From Conus ventricosus (Eukaryota > Mollusca > Gastropoda > Neogastropoda > Conidae): DNA of 64,000 nt. The stretch covers positions 58,942,514 through 59,006,513 of the forward strand of contig CM031615.1 in the NCBI GenBank assembly GCA_018398815.1, read 5' to 3'. Within the stretch, counting starts at the first letter, position 1; every line of letters starts with the position of its first letter. Shown here piece by piece: positions 37,701 through 51,800 of the stretch. Made by a program: the position numbers and the translations under genes. The notes under the pieces are model-generated. The model saw nothing but the letters and a program-made list of their open reading frames with translations, searched no databases and was not told the DNA's origin.

Positions 37701-40700
37701 GTTTCAAAACAAGAAAATAGAAACATATTTGCTACTGAAAAGCAACATTCAATCAAGTGTTTTTGTTGTTTTTTTTAAATAAAAAGCATGCACATAAATG
37801 AGGAGAAAGGAATTCACAACTCAAAATAAACAGAAGGAATCATGCAAAAGAAAAGACCACTCAAGAAAAAAAAACCTGGCTCACCGAATCCTGCAAACCC
37901 AAAAGAGTGAAAGACAATTAGAAAATGATACTTAAAACAAAAGCCCATAACAGGAATGTAACTAAATGATCTGGAAAATATAAGGTTCTCGCTTACATAC
38001 AATGGGGAAAACTTTTCAGATTACAAGCAAAAAAAAAGGAAAAAAAAACCAAACAACTCCTGGCTAGATCTAAGAAGGCGACAGGGAACTCAAGGAGAGG
38101 ACAAGTAGAATATACATGCTGGAGTCACACTGTTCTGCATAGCAAGAACAGAAACATTAATACTTGAATTCTGACTTTCATGAACAAGTGATAAATGATT
38201 GCTCTTTAACAAATAATAACAAAAACCAAACATGGCATACCACTGACATTCGGTTCTGTTGAATAAACTTCAGACATAATGTGAATTTGCGTTTGGCTAG
38301 TCATGATCAGAGGTGGATTTGATTGTCAGGAATTTGAGTGTCTGCTAATTTCAGCAATGGATGCATGAAACCAGCAACAACATTAGTCTTTAATATTTTC
38401 ATTTGTTCATAGCATATGCATCAGCCATATTTTCAGGAATTTAAGTGTCTGCTAATTTCTGCAATGGATGCATGAAACCAGCAACAACATTAGTCTTTAA
38501 CATTTTCATGTGTTCATAGCATATGCATCAGCCACATTTTCAGGCACACGTTCATGGCCTCCGCATTTTTACATAAGCCAATACAAAATTGTTTTCATCC
38601 TTCATTCCCTGGCTGCATCACCCACATCTACCCGTTTCTACAGCTGATCTGTTGTGCACACAACAGTATCTCGTAAGCCATACTGTATATTCTATGGCAA
38701 TGTACTCCGACTTAGTTCATGTTTTTATATCTGACTGGAAGCTGGACTTAGTTCATGTTTTTATATCTGACTGGAAGCCGACATAAATAAGCTAATCTTT
38801 AGTGTACCTGTTCCATTCTGTGCATGTACTGACATGAAAGGTATTCAAGCATGACTAGGTCTGCACACATGTTCAGAATCAAGCCCTAAATGAAGTTTCC
38901 TTCCAGTGACAAGCATGAAATTACAACAATTTGCAATCAGTGCTTAACTAAACATCAGACTCCTACAGTGGAAACAGATGGGCACAAAGCACTGAAGTGC
39001 TAACTAATAGAACTGATGGTGCTGATTCATTACGACACACAGTTTGGGAAGCTGACATTCATATCAAAACAGTCGTGTTGAACAAATTGCTGGGATTGTC
39101 TCAAACCACTATGTGACTGATTAAGATACATGTATTGATTGATTTATACTGGCAAACATGAACAAGCAGTTTCTGGCTTATATCTATGAATAATACACTT
39201 AGGGAAGCATGCAGAGGTAACTAAAGATCAGTGGAACCCCAGTGGTACAATGTCCAAATGTTCTCCCCGTTTCTTTCACTTTCTAATGGTTTCTTTCCTT
39301 TTTATCATGTTTTATTGTTTTGTTTTGTAATTTGCTCGGGTACATGTTTCATAATTTGCTTCTTAAATATTCTTCTCCCTCTGAAGCCATGATTGGTCTT
39401 TTCTCCAAACCCCCTCCCTAACTTCCATTTCCTGTGAATGTCATAATTAGAATTTTACACCTCCCTCCATCATTCACTCTTGTTTTCTCACACCCCCCCC
39501 CCCTTTTTTTTTTTTTCTTAAAAGAATTTTGCACCCTTCTTTTTATGTTCCTTCCTTTTTACTCCATAAATGTCAATAAAAAAAACCAACACAAATTCCT
39601 GAAACTAGCTTTTTTTTAACATCTAAAAGTGTGAAGGGTTCCACTGCTCAATATTTACCTTGAACACAAAATAGGATTGATTCTAGCTAAGGTATTGAAA
39701 TCAGGGACAAAAAAAAAAATGCTCGAGGCATCAGTCCTCACCTTGTTGATCATTGCAATTCGCACCTGTCCAGACTCAACAAAGTACATCACATCAGCAG
39801 TGTCACCCTGAAACACACAAGACACCAGTTACAATAAGGTGAAAACTTGGTTAGTTTTAAAACGTCAAGCTAAAAGGTAAGTTTCACACGCTGCAGTCTG
39901 AAAGACATTCTAAAATATGTGGAGACACTTCAGTAAATCAGTGCCCTGGATATTTTTTCAAATAACTTTTTTACTGAATGGAATTTTGGATTTCATTGTG
40001 TGCACTATCTGCCTGCATGCAATAAAAATACGGCAACAGCAAGGAATAAGACATACAGTTTGATGTGAAACACAATGTAGATCAGTTACATTTATGTAAA
40101 TGTGCAACTGCATGTTTGAGTTGTACGAGTAATAGTGAGCGTATGGATGTGCGTTTCTGTGTTAGGGGGAGGAAGGCCAAAAAAAAAAAAAAAATCCTGT
40201 TGTGATTTAAGTCCGATCACTGACCTGTTTGATAATTTGGTCTCCATCTTGAAAACTTCTGGTCTGCAGAGCATCAGCCACATTCATCCGTTCATACAGC
40301 TGAAAACAACATGACACAAAATACATGTACAGCACACATTAGAAACAAATTCAATAAACCCTTAAGAATTTTGATACTGAGGATATGCTGATGCACATCT
40401 TGATTGATTCATAATTTCGTTCATTGTGGGAGCAATTCTTGCTAATATGCAACAGATGTTAAGAGTATGGTATGTTACTTCAGAGGTTCCGTTAGACCGG
40501 CATATGCCGGTTTTTACCGGTAAATATTTGCCTTGTACCGAAAAAAATAAAAGCCGCCGGTACCGTGTACCGGCAGAACATCTGAGCGCTTTGACTCTCC
40601 TCTATCCCTGCACTGTCTGTCTCTCCGCCTGTCAGCGGGTGAGCGGGGATGGCAGGCAGGAAATATGCCATGCCATGCCGACAACAATACATCTGACATC

Positions 40701-43700
40701 ACTCCTCTTCCCCCTTCCTTTCAGTCCCAGGACCTTTGCCCCCCTTTTTTTTCAGTAGAGACGTATGGATTGTGTGCGTGTCATGCTGACAGTCTGACCC
40801 TGGATTGAACTTGCGGTAATCCCCGACCCAGTTTTCAATTGACTGTCGCTGTTTTCAACATCACTTTGAGTAACTGCATGGTTCGATGACAAACACTGAC
40901 GGAATTCTTTCGCACGTGTGGATAGGTAAGTGAGAAGTTTGTTAAGTTTGTTTTGTTTGTTTGTTTGTTTGTTTTTCTTTCAAGTTACGGTTTGGTTGGT
41001 TGGTTTGGTTTGGGTTTTTTTGGTTTGCTTTTTGTTTTCATTTATGATTTTTTTGCATGTTACTCTCTCCGTCGACTTTTCTGTCGAGTTCAGTTGACTG
41101 AAGGCTGTCACTGACAAGCCTGTTACGTGCTATCCATGCCGGTAGGCCGCTCGCTATCGCCCGTTCGCGTGACCCAGAATCGCGGTTGAGTGTGTAGTGC
41201 ATGGCAGGCAGCCAAGCGCGGGTACCGGCTGATTTAAGACTTGTACCGGAAATTTTTGTTGTTGTCGGTACCAAGTACCGGCAAAGTCTATAGTCTAGCG
41301 GAACCTCTGTACTTTCAAAATAATGTGAGCTCAAGATCGGGCACTCTATTGGAAATGTTAATGGCATAAACTGGCTTGGGCCAAGACTTTACAGCAAGGA
41401 AAAGTTTAATTTTTGTGTACACGAGTGGACTATTTGTTAAGACAACAAGATCCTATCAAACGATGGTAGGCCTGTTAGCTTCTTGCTCCATTGTTCATTT
41501 CCCACCAGACACAACCAAGAACCTTTTTCTTCTGAGAAACATCTGTGCAGACTCCAGTCCCCTCCTAGTCGTTTAAGATAAGATAAGATAATGTTGCTTA
41601 TAGCCCAGCCGACCGCAGAGGGCCACATCAGGGCTGTCACCACGTTAAAATCAACTCACCAGTCATTTGGAAAAAAAAAAAAAAAAAAAAAACTTTCACA
41701 CATCGCATTAAATGACATCGTCTAGAAACGCACCAGAAATTGCATTAAAAATCTTTCTTCCGTAAAATCTTAAATCAGATGAAAAATGTTAATCTCTTTC
41801 AAAAACTCAAGGATCACGTCTGGCGGGACATCCCTGAACAGGATCTTCATGGACTCCGCTGTAAAATGTTTGTGTCTCACATCGTGCAAGTCCCAACACT
41901 CTAAAAGAACATGTTTCATTGTGAGTGGCGCATGACATGGAATGCACCACGGAGCTTCTTCACTCTTTACGTTTCCTCTTTACGACCTCCCGACGTGGAT
42001 GGGAGGAAGTCCTTAAGGTTTGGACGGATCTGAAAGAGTTTGTTACTCGTCTGTGTGTTCCAATCCTCCTGCCAGAGGTCTCTCACATAATCGTTAACTT
42101 TGGGTTTCACATCTGAACAGGGGATATAAATGTTGGACAGTTTCTCTCTTGTGGCGTTCTTGGCTAAACGATCAACCATTTCGTTCCCGCCGATGCCAAC
42201 ATGACCAGGAACCCAAGCAAGAGTAATGTTGTGACCGTCCGCTTTCAACTTGCTAAAAAGTTCAAAGAAATGCAAAAGTTCTGGATGCTGAAGGTTGCGG
42301 CCAGCTATGGCTTCCAAAGCTGACAGCGAATCCGACAGAACCAGAAAGTCCCTCTTTGAAGAATGTGAGATTATCTTCAAAGCCAGTACCAGAGCAGTAA
42401 GTTCAGCAGAATAGACAGAAGCATCGGAATGGATATGTTCCAACAGTATCTGAGAAGGAGCCCCAGGGCAATAGGCTGCACAGGCCACTCCATCCTCAGA
42501 CTTGGAACCGTCAGTGAAAACTTTTTGATAGGATGGGAATTTCGAACAGAGGTCAGCATACAATGCCTTGTACGCCAGAGAGCTGGTAGACTCTTTGCGA
42601 AAAGCTGCAAGATCGAAACGAATCTCTGGTGTGAAAAAGGTCCACGGAGGTTGATCCGGAAACTTGGAAAAATCGGAAACTACTCCCAGGTTTAGACCTG
42701 CATTCCGCACGTGAGGCTGCATACGAAGACCAAACGGCGGAATACATTTAGGGTTGTTTTCAAACTTACTTTGGAATGGAGGGTCAAAGACACAGTCATA
42801 GGCAGGATTCTGCGGTTCTGAGAACAGTCGGATATAATAATTTAAAGACAGTTTCAGCCTGCGGTTGGACAATGAAGGTTCGCCCGCCTCTGCGTACAGG
42901 CTGTACACAGGGGTGGTGCGGAACGCTCCAAGACAGAGACGAAGCCCTTGATGGTGGATAGGGTCCAAGAGTTTGAGGTAAGAGGGTCTTGCGGAGCCGT
43001 AGACAGCACAACCGTAGTCCAGTTTGGAACGGACCAAGGCTCTGTAGAGGTGCAGCAAAGTTTTCTTATCAGCGCCCCAGTCAGTGTGCGCTACGACCGC
43101 AGAATATTCAGAGCTTTCTGGCAAGAAGTTTTGAGGTTTTTGATGTGGCTGAGAAAGTTCAGTTTCTGGTCAAAAATGACCCCAGAAATTTGGCCTCTTT
43201 AACAGCTGGAATGGAAGATTTCCCCACTTGAAGTTCAGGATCTGGGAAAAACTGACGGAAATTATGGAAGTGAATACACTGCGTCTTTGTTGGAGAAAAG
43301 GTGAAACCGTTTTCATCCGCCCATCGATGGTTTTTTATCTACGCAAAGCTGGAGCCTGCGCTGGACACTCGGGTACAGGCTTCCAGTTGCGTAGACAGCG
43401 AAATCATCCACAAACAATGAGCAGTCTGAACCCTGCTGAACTGATTTCACAATGTTGTTGATTTTAATACTAAAGAGGGCAGGAGACAGTATGCTCCCCT
43501 GGGGAACACCCAACTCCTGCTTGTGGACATCAGAGAGAGTGGTGCCAACCCGGACCTGAAACTGTCGTTCTGCCAAAAAATTTTGAATAAAAAGCGGAAG
43601 ATGACCTCGAAAACCCAGATCGTGGAGATCATGAAGTATCCCCGACTTCCAGGTGGTATCGTAGGCCTTCTCCAAGTCGAAGAAAATTGCCACTGCATGC

Positions 43701-46700
43701 TGTCTGTTTAAAAAAGCGTTCCTAAGTGTAGATTCCAGACGAATCAAATGGTCAACTGTACTACGATGTTTGCGGAAACCACACTGTTCTTTCGCCAAAA
43801 GGCCATCGGTTTCGAGTTTCCACATGAGCCTAGCATTGACCATTTTTTCCATCAATTTACAGACACAGCTGGTCAAAGTATGGGACGGTAGTTAGATGGA
43901 TTAGAAAGAACTTTTCCAGGTTTGGGGATGGGAATAATGAGGGCTTTCCGCCAAGAGGGTGGAAAGCAACCTGTAGTCCACACGTGGTTGTATACCTGTA
44001 ACAGGATGTTCAGACCTTCTTGCGGAAGATGTTTCAATAGTTGATAATGAATGTCATCTATACCTGGAGAGGAATCGCTGCAAGAGAGTAAGGCAGATTT
44101 CAGCTCGTTTAATGTGAAAGGAAGATTGTAGTCTTCCATGTTGTCGGATGAAAAGTTGCAGGGTGATTTTTCTTTTAGGGCTTTGTTTTTGACAAAAGTG
44201 ACCGATTTATTAGAAGAGGAGGAATTCTTTTCAATGGTTGAAGCAAGCAGATTAGCAACTGCTTTCTTCTCTGTTATTAAAGAATCCGAAAACTTGAGAT
44301 GGTTCACAGTGGGACAGGTGTTCTTCCTTTGATTTTCTTAATGATGTTCCACACTTTTTTCTTGGAAGTTTTTGATGTCAGCCTGGAGCAGAAGCTTCTC
44401 CAGGACCGACGTTTACTGATTTTAAAAGTGTGTCTTGATTTAGCACGGAGTTTCTGATGGGCTCGAGCATTGGGACCCGAAGGTCGTTGGTATACCTGAC
44501 GCTGAGCTCGTTTTCTAACTTTGGAAATTTGTTGGCATTCTGAATCGAACCAGGGTGTTTTTGGCATTTGAAGTTTATCGGAAGACACTGGAATACAGGC
44601 CTTAGCACATTTAATCATAGTGTTAGTCAGTGATTCAGCTGGGTCAGGACTCTGAAAAAAATCAGTGTCCTGGAACTCCTTAGAAACAGTGGCTGCAAAG
44701 AGATCCCAGTTTGCTTTCTTATAATTTAAATGCTGAGAGACAGAGACGTGTTCAGTTATTACAGGTTGTAGAAGGACAGGGAAATGGTCACTTCCGTGCA
44801 GATCGTCATGGACAGACCACTCATAGTCTAGGACCAGCGAGGGGTCACAAACCGACAAATCTAAACACGAAAGTGAACCTGTGGAAGAATGGAGGTAAGT
44901 TGCAGATCCGTCGTTCAGACAACACAAATCCAAATCCGAAAGGACATCCTCAATCAGCAGACCTCTGGATGACGAACCGGTACTACCCCAAAGAGGGTTG
45001 TGACCGTTAAAGTCACCCAACAGCAAAAAAGGTCGAGGAAGTTCCCCTAACAGACTGACAAGGTCCTGACGACAAACCGGGACAGATGGAGGTAGATAAA
45101 GAGAACAGATTGTGACAGTCTTGTGGAGAGTGACTCTCGCAGCTACAGCCTGAAGGGAGGTAGACAGAGCGACAGGACTATACAACAAAGTTTTGTGAAG
45201 GAGAAGGGCAACACCGCCCGACAGTCCCAACGTGGAAGGTTGTGCAGGTTTTGAAAGAATATTAAAGCCAGAAAGAGTAAAGGTCTTCTGGCTTTGAATT
45301 TGGGTTTCTTGAAGAGCCACGACAGAAGGTTTCATAAATTGACACAGAAGCTGCAGCTCCTCGAAGTTGGAATTTAGACCACGGATATTCCAATGGATTA
45401 TTGTATTATCCATGGTGCAGACGGCGAAAAGGAGAGAGATCAGGTCATCTCCTCCTCAACATCTGCCGCTAAAGCTGTAAATTTGTTGCTTAATTTCACT
45501 GGACTATCTGCAGACCTGCTGGCAGACTTGCCAACAGGTGAAGTAGGTCTGGGTTTGGGAGACGGTGGAGGTTTCTTCCTTATCTCCACCATCTCCACAC
45601 TGGGTTGAACTCCCTTGCCCGCATGGGCACTGGACAGAGGAGTTCGAGGTCGGGGTGCTGGTTTTTTAATCTGCCCAGCAGCAGATGTTGTAGACTGCTG
45701 GGCAGTCTGAGGGGTGGCGGATTTTTGGCCTCCACCAGGGGCACTCACTTTGGGATGAGAGGTGGTGGACCTGCTTCCACCAGAGCTGACGTTTTTCCTT
45801 GCAATGTCTTCGAAAACGTAAAGTTATCAGTCTGACAGCAGACTGACCGAGTTGGAACTGTTGGAACTTTCTTTACGGCCGAAGCATATGAAGAAGCTGT
45901 CGGCGACAGACTGCCCACAACCTGCTTGCGGGCTTCAAAAAAGGAGATCTTCTTTTCTGTCTTAACCCTTTGTATTGCAGATTCCTGAATCCACAGAGGA
46001 CAATTCCGTGAAGAGGAGGGATGGTCGCCACCGCAGTTTGCACAATGTGCCGGATCTGTACACGGCCCATCATGGGTTGCCTTGCAGCAAATACCACACA
46101 CCTCCTGCCCAGAACAACGGTCTCTGACATGGCCAAACTTCTGGCATCGGAAGCACCTCAACGGGGACGGAACGTACAACTGAACCCGGACAATCAGGTA
46201 GCCAACCTTGATGACCGGAGGCAGCACAGGGTTGCAGAAGGTCAGAAAGAGGGTGTTGGTGGCCACTCTCTCTGAACCCTTCTTTACCGTCACCCTGCGC
46301 ACCTCCGTCACACCCTGGGACGCCAGCTCCGTTTTTATTTCCGCCTCTGAAACACCCGCCAGATCTCTGCATCTAATCACACCTTTGGATGAATTTAATT
46401 GCTTATGGGGAGTCACCCTGATCTCCCTATCCACAAGCTTTTTTGCCTTCTGCAGCTGTTCGGATTGCTTCTGTGATCGACATTGAAGAAGAAACGAACC
46501 ATTTCTCAACCGTTTTATGGACCTAGGTTCACCTGCTATACCATGAAAGCCCTTTTGGACAGCAAAAGGGCTCAGAGCTGAAAGGGGTCTTTCCTGCTCT
46601 GTCCCTTCCACCACGAGCCAGGAAGCCCAGAAACCTGTCCTCTGTCTTACCTCACTGTCAGAATCACTGTCCGTTTCTAATTCCCCCGAAATAGGGGATA

Positions 46701-48603
46701 CTGCCTTCCTCTTCCTTTTGGGGGGGTAGTTTTTTAATGAAGTCATATTTAGTTTATTGTGATTCATCTCTCCCTTACCCACCCACCTTGGAGTCCAACT
46801 AAGGGGCCAGGGCCAAGAAACCAATGTCTTGACCCCTTCCAGGCTTCGGGAGAGATATACGACAAACAGAAACTACCAACCTTATCCCCCCTGATCATGC
46901 TCAACTCCCGGGACAGAGAGCTGAGCACTGCAGGGGTTTCCCTTGGCCAGCAGGGGAACTGTCTGTCTTGACCCAGCCCCAAAAAGGGGAGCCGATTAGT
47001 ACACCCGGGCCAAAGTGTACTTCCTGTCTAGGAGAGGTCCGAGCCAAAGTGATGTGTTGAGAGCGCTGGCCCTCTCAATCACCAGGATCTCATTCCCCTC
47101 CGACACAGGTCGCACCGCACGGCAAACACGGCGGATCTTAAGGAGACCACAGAGAGAAAAGGAGTGTGGAAAAGAAGACTTGAAGAGGAGACGAAGATAG
47201 AAAAGGGCCAAAGAAAGGCAGAAAACAAGAAAAGGAGAAAGGCGGGTTACTCTTAGTCAGGATCCTCACCCTTAGCCTATCTGACATGGGAAGCCCTACC
47301 AGGGGCATCAACTTCTTACCACGTTTCGCTTAGGCCATACAGCATCTTCACCTCTCAGGCTTACAAGCAGTGTGAAAAAACCAGCCTATCTCCCAAGTAT
47401 TGATGCCCCCGTCAGCATAGCCTAAAGGATCACTGGACCACGCAAACCCTCCGACCACGACAAGGTTGCAACCCCCCGGAGGGTCCTAGTCGTTTGGATG
47501 AGACTTGTAACAGAGGTCCCATGCATGAACGCATGCATTAAAAATCTGGCATGCAAATGAAATCCCATTCCACCTTCTGCACAAGAAAACGACATCGCGT
47601 ACTGAAAAGATGGATGACAAGAAAATCAAATGCATGTAGGCTGGTGTCATGTTTATCTTAATGGTGGGATTAAAAACAGCTGCACATGCAAAAAAAAATC
47701 TCATCCACAGTCCAACTTCTAGCTGGAAAACGAAGAAAGAAAGAATAAGAGGTTGTAGAAGGAATCCTGTGAAGTATGTCAAGCCTGAAAAATGTAAGGA
47801 GTGGAGTGGAGTGGAGTGGGTGGAGTGAGGAGGAGAAGAGTAGAGAGAGAACACAGGACAATTAAAATAAGCATCCACATATATGGACACTGTAGTAGGC
47901 TCTGTAGTTTTGCGTATAAAACTAAAAGTAGAAGAATCAAATGCCGAGATCTTGGTCAAACAACAAACAAGCTGAAATTTAAAGAGGATGCCAAACAGTG
48001 ACCACTGACTGCCAAAAGAAATCTTGCATACAGCAAAGAAGAAATGGAATGAGTAAGCCTACTGGCTTATGTGGAGCTTGTCTAGAAGTTGGAGCTGCAT
48101 TAGCCATCAGATTTATCTGGTCAGAACAGAACCAGCTACTGAAAGTCCTTTGGGGTTACCACTTGATTGCATCTCTTGCTCATTGATTGTGTTCATATAC
48201 GTGTCATTTCCCTCATTTTCTACAAATCAAAGTCACCATGTGCAGCGAAAGCCCTATATCATAATAAAAGGACAGTGACTGCTGCAACTTACGTCCAATG
48301 ATTTAAGTAAAGGAACGCTCTCTAAGAGTCCTTCATACATCTTGCGTTTCTGGAAAGCATTCTTCAGCACTATCCGACGGAAATGTTGTCCTGTCCTGTA
48401 CACAAAGGATCACAATCATTAATTTTTTTCTTGTACAGGAAAGAAAGACAGCATGAAAGAAAACAAAACCTCGATCTACACATGAAAGCAAAACATGTTA
48501 AATTTTTAAGATCTTCAGCAGAGTCAAAACTTTTGTAGCAAAAAAATCAATTCACTATAGAAAAAACCTGATAATGTATCTTATATCAAAGATATAAACT
48601 CAT

Positions 48604-48651
<48 letters not shown>

Positions 48652-48812
48652 CAGACAGACAGACAAGACAGACACACAAGACAGACAGGCATACACAAAC
48701 ACACACACAGAAGGAGAGACAGATAGATAAGATAATGTTGCTTATAGCCCAGCCGACCGCAAAGGGCCACATCAGGGCTGTCACCACGTTAAAATCAACT
48801 CACCAGTCATAT

Positions 48813-48843
<31 letters not shown>

Positions 48844-51800
48844 CATACATCTCGTTAAATGACATCGTCTAGAAACGCACCAGAAACTTTGTTAAAAATC
48901 TTTCTGCCGTAAAATCTTAAATCAGATGAAAAATGTTAATCTCTCTCAGAAACTCAAGGATCACATCAGGCGGGACATCCCTGAACAGGATCTTCATGGA
49001 CTCCGCTGTAAAATGTTTGTGTCTCACATCGTGCAAGTCCCAACACTCTAAAAGAACATGTTTCATTGTGAGTGGCGCATGACATGGAATGCACCACGGA
49101 GCTTCTTCACTTTTTTAAAAGGTAAGCATGGGTAAAATACGAATGGCCGGTGTGCAGCCGGCACAGATCCGTTTCCTCTTTACGACTCAACGAAGTGGAT
49201 GGAGGAATCTGAAGGTTTTGGGACGTTCTGAAAGAGTTTGTTATTCGTCTGTGTGTTCAATCCTCCTGCAGAGGGGTCTCTCAACATAATCGTTAATTTT
49301 CGGATTCACATTCTGAGCAGGGAATATAAGTGTTGGTCAGTTTCTTTTTGTGGGTTTTGGCTAAACGTTCAACATTTCGTTCCCGAGAGCAACATGGCAG
49401 GAACCCAAGCAAGAGGAATGTTGTAACGTCGCTTCAACTTGCTAAAGTTCAAAAAAAACAGTATAAAAAGTTCTGGATGCTGAAGGTTGCGGCAGCTATG
49501 GCCTCCAAGCTGCAGCGAATCCGACAGAACCAGAAAGTCCTTTCAAAGAATGTGAGATTATCTTCAAAGCCAGTACCAGAGCAGTTAGTTCAGCAGAATA
49601 GACAGAAGCAATCGGAATGGATATGTTCAACAGTATCTGAGAAGGAAGCCCAGGGCAGTAGGATGCCAGGCACTCCTCTCAGAATGGAACCGTCAGTGGA
49701 AAACTTTTTTGACAGGAATGGGAATTTTGAACAGAGGACGCATACAACGCCCTTGTACGCAGAGAGCTGGTAGGACTCTTGCGAAAGCTGCAGATCGAAT
49801 ACGAATCTCTGGTGTGAAAAAGGTCCACGGAGGTTGATCCGGAAACTTGGAAAAATCGGAACACTCTAGGATCTACACTGCATTCAGACGTGGAGGCTGC
49901 ATACGGTGACCAGCGGCGGAATAACATTTTTGGGTTGTTTCAAACTTACATTGTCGAACGGTGGGTCAAAGACACAGTCTAGGCTGATTTGCGGTTCTGA
50001 AAAACAGTCGGATATAATAATTCAGAGACAGTATAGCCTGCGATGGACAGTGAAGTTCACCCGCCTCTGCGACGGCTGTACACAGGGGTGAGTGCGGAAC
50101 GCTCCAGGCACAGGAGACGAAGCACTTGATGGTGGTTAGGGTCCAAGAGGTTTGAGGTTCAGATGATCTTGCGGAAGCCGTACACAGCACAAACTTTAGT
50201 CCAGTTTGGAAGGCACCAGGGCTCTGTAGAATGTGCAACAAAGTTTTCTTATCAGCGACCCAGTCGGTGCGTGCTACGCCCGCCAGAATATTCAGTGCCT
50301 CTTTGGCAAGCACGTTTGGAGGTTTTTTATATGGCTGAGAAAAGAAAGTTAAGTTTGTGGTCTAAAAAATGACTCCCAGAAATTTGGCTCTCTTAAACAG
50401 TGAATGGGAGATTTCATTCTTGAAGTTCAGGATCTGGAAAAAATGACGGGGAAAATTATGGGAAGTGAATACATGGGTTTTGTAGCAGGAAAAGGATGTG
50501 AAAACGTTTTCATACCGCCAACTGAAGGATTTTATCTACGCAAAGCTGGAGCCTGACGCTGGACACTCGGGTAAGGCCTTCAGTTGACGTAGAAGCAAAA
50601 TCATCCACAAACATGATCAGTCTGAACCCTGGCTGAAACTGATTGAAACAATGTAGATTGATCTTAATTATAAAGAGGCAGGAGATAGTATGCACCCTGT
50701 GGAACACCAAACTCATGCTGTCGCTGGACATCAGAGAGAGTAAGTTGCCAACCGGACATGAAACTGTCGTTCTGCCATAAAATTTTGAAATAAAAAAGGG
50801 AAGCTGACTCGCCACCAGGATCGTGGAGATCATGAAGTATCCCGACTTCCAGGTGGGTACGTAGCCTTCTCCAAGTCAAGAACTTGCCACTGGCATGCAG
50901 TTTGTTCAGAAAGGCGCTTCAGAAGTGTAGATTCAGCCGAATCAAATGGTCAACGGTATATTATAGTACGATGTATGCGGAAACCACACTGTTCTTTCGC
51001 AAAAGGCTTCGGTTTCAAGTTTTCCACATGAGCCTAGAATTGACCATTTTTTCCATCAATTTACAAACCACAGATGGTCAAAGCTTGGGCGTTAATTTGA
51101 AGATTAGAAGATCTTTTCCAGGTTTGGGGATGGGAATAAGAGTGCTTTTCGCAAGAGGGTGGAAAAAATTGTAGTCCACACATGGTTGTAGACCTGTAGC
51201 AGTATGTTCAGACCTTCTAGGAAGAGTTTCAAACAGATGATAATGGATTTCTCTATACCTGGAGGGAATCGCTGCAAAGGCAAGAAATGGCAGATTCAGC
51301 TGTTTAACGTGGAAAGGAAGATTGTAGTCTTCATGTTGTCGGACGAAAAGTTGCAGGGTGTTTTTTCTTTTAGGGCTTTGTTTTTGACAAAGTGGCCTGA
51401 ATTATTAGAGAGGAGGATTCTTTTTCAATGTGATTGAAGCAAGCAGATTAGCAACTGCTTTCTCTCTGTTATTAAAGAATCCGAAACTTGAGATGGGTCA
51501 AGTGGGACAGGTGTTCTTCTTAGATTTTCTTAATGATGTTCACACTTTTTTCTTGGAAGTTTTTGATGTCAGCCTGGAGCAGACGCTTCTCCAGGACCGA
51601 CGATTACTGATTTAAAGTGTGTCTGATTTAGCACGGAGGTTTTGATTTGATGGGCTCGAGCGTTGGGACCCGAAGGTCGTTGGTTACACTGGACGCTGAG
51701 GCCCGTTTTCTTAATTTGGAAATTGTGCAGTCTGAATCAAACCAGGGTGTTTTTGGCATTTGAAGTTATCGAGACACTGGATACAACTTTAGCCACACCC

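Larger units (their letters stand above)
32756..39741. other. PRKAR2 intron, about 7 kb, no internal gene
   Basis: Besides the MITE at 34338-34610 this intron holds (GT)n at about 33770-33797, (GA)n and (GT)n tracts (about 35815-35990), two tandem duplications (38330-38540 and 38708-38779), a C/T tract near 39493-39515, and otherwise AT-rich sequence. No exon-like segment was recognised. Confidence 0.6.
41575..47483 (-). mobile_element. Full-length I-type LINE (copy 1), about 5.9 kb
   Basis: A minus-strand non-LTR retrotransposon with a 5' UTR (about 47483-46825), ORF1 with zinc knuckles, ORF2 with APE endonuclease, reverse transcriptase and RNase H, and a 3' end in (TTATC)n repeats. It is flanked by the 12-bp target duplication TCCTAGTCGTTT (41563-41574 and 47484-47495). 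ORF1 knuckles plus an RNase H-bearing ORF2 place it in the I superfamily (I/Nimb-like). It lies in the intron between the PRKAR2 exons at 40.2 and 48.3 kb, in gene orientation. Coding parts are broken by several single-base shifts. Confidence 0.92.

Noticed and set aside
45393..46971. Plus-strand frames over the LINE
   Set aside because: They are antisense shadows of ORF1 and ORF2 of LINE copy 1.
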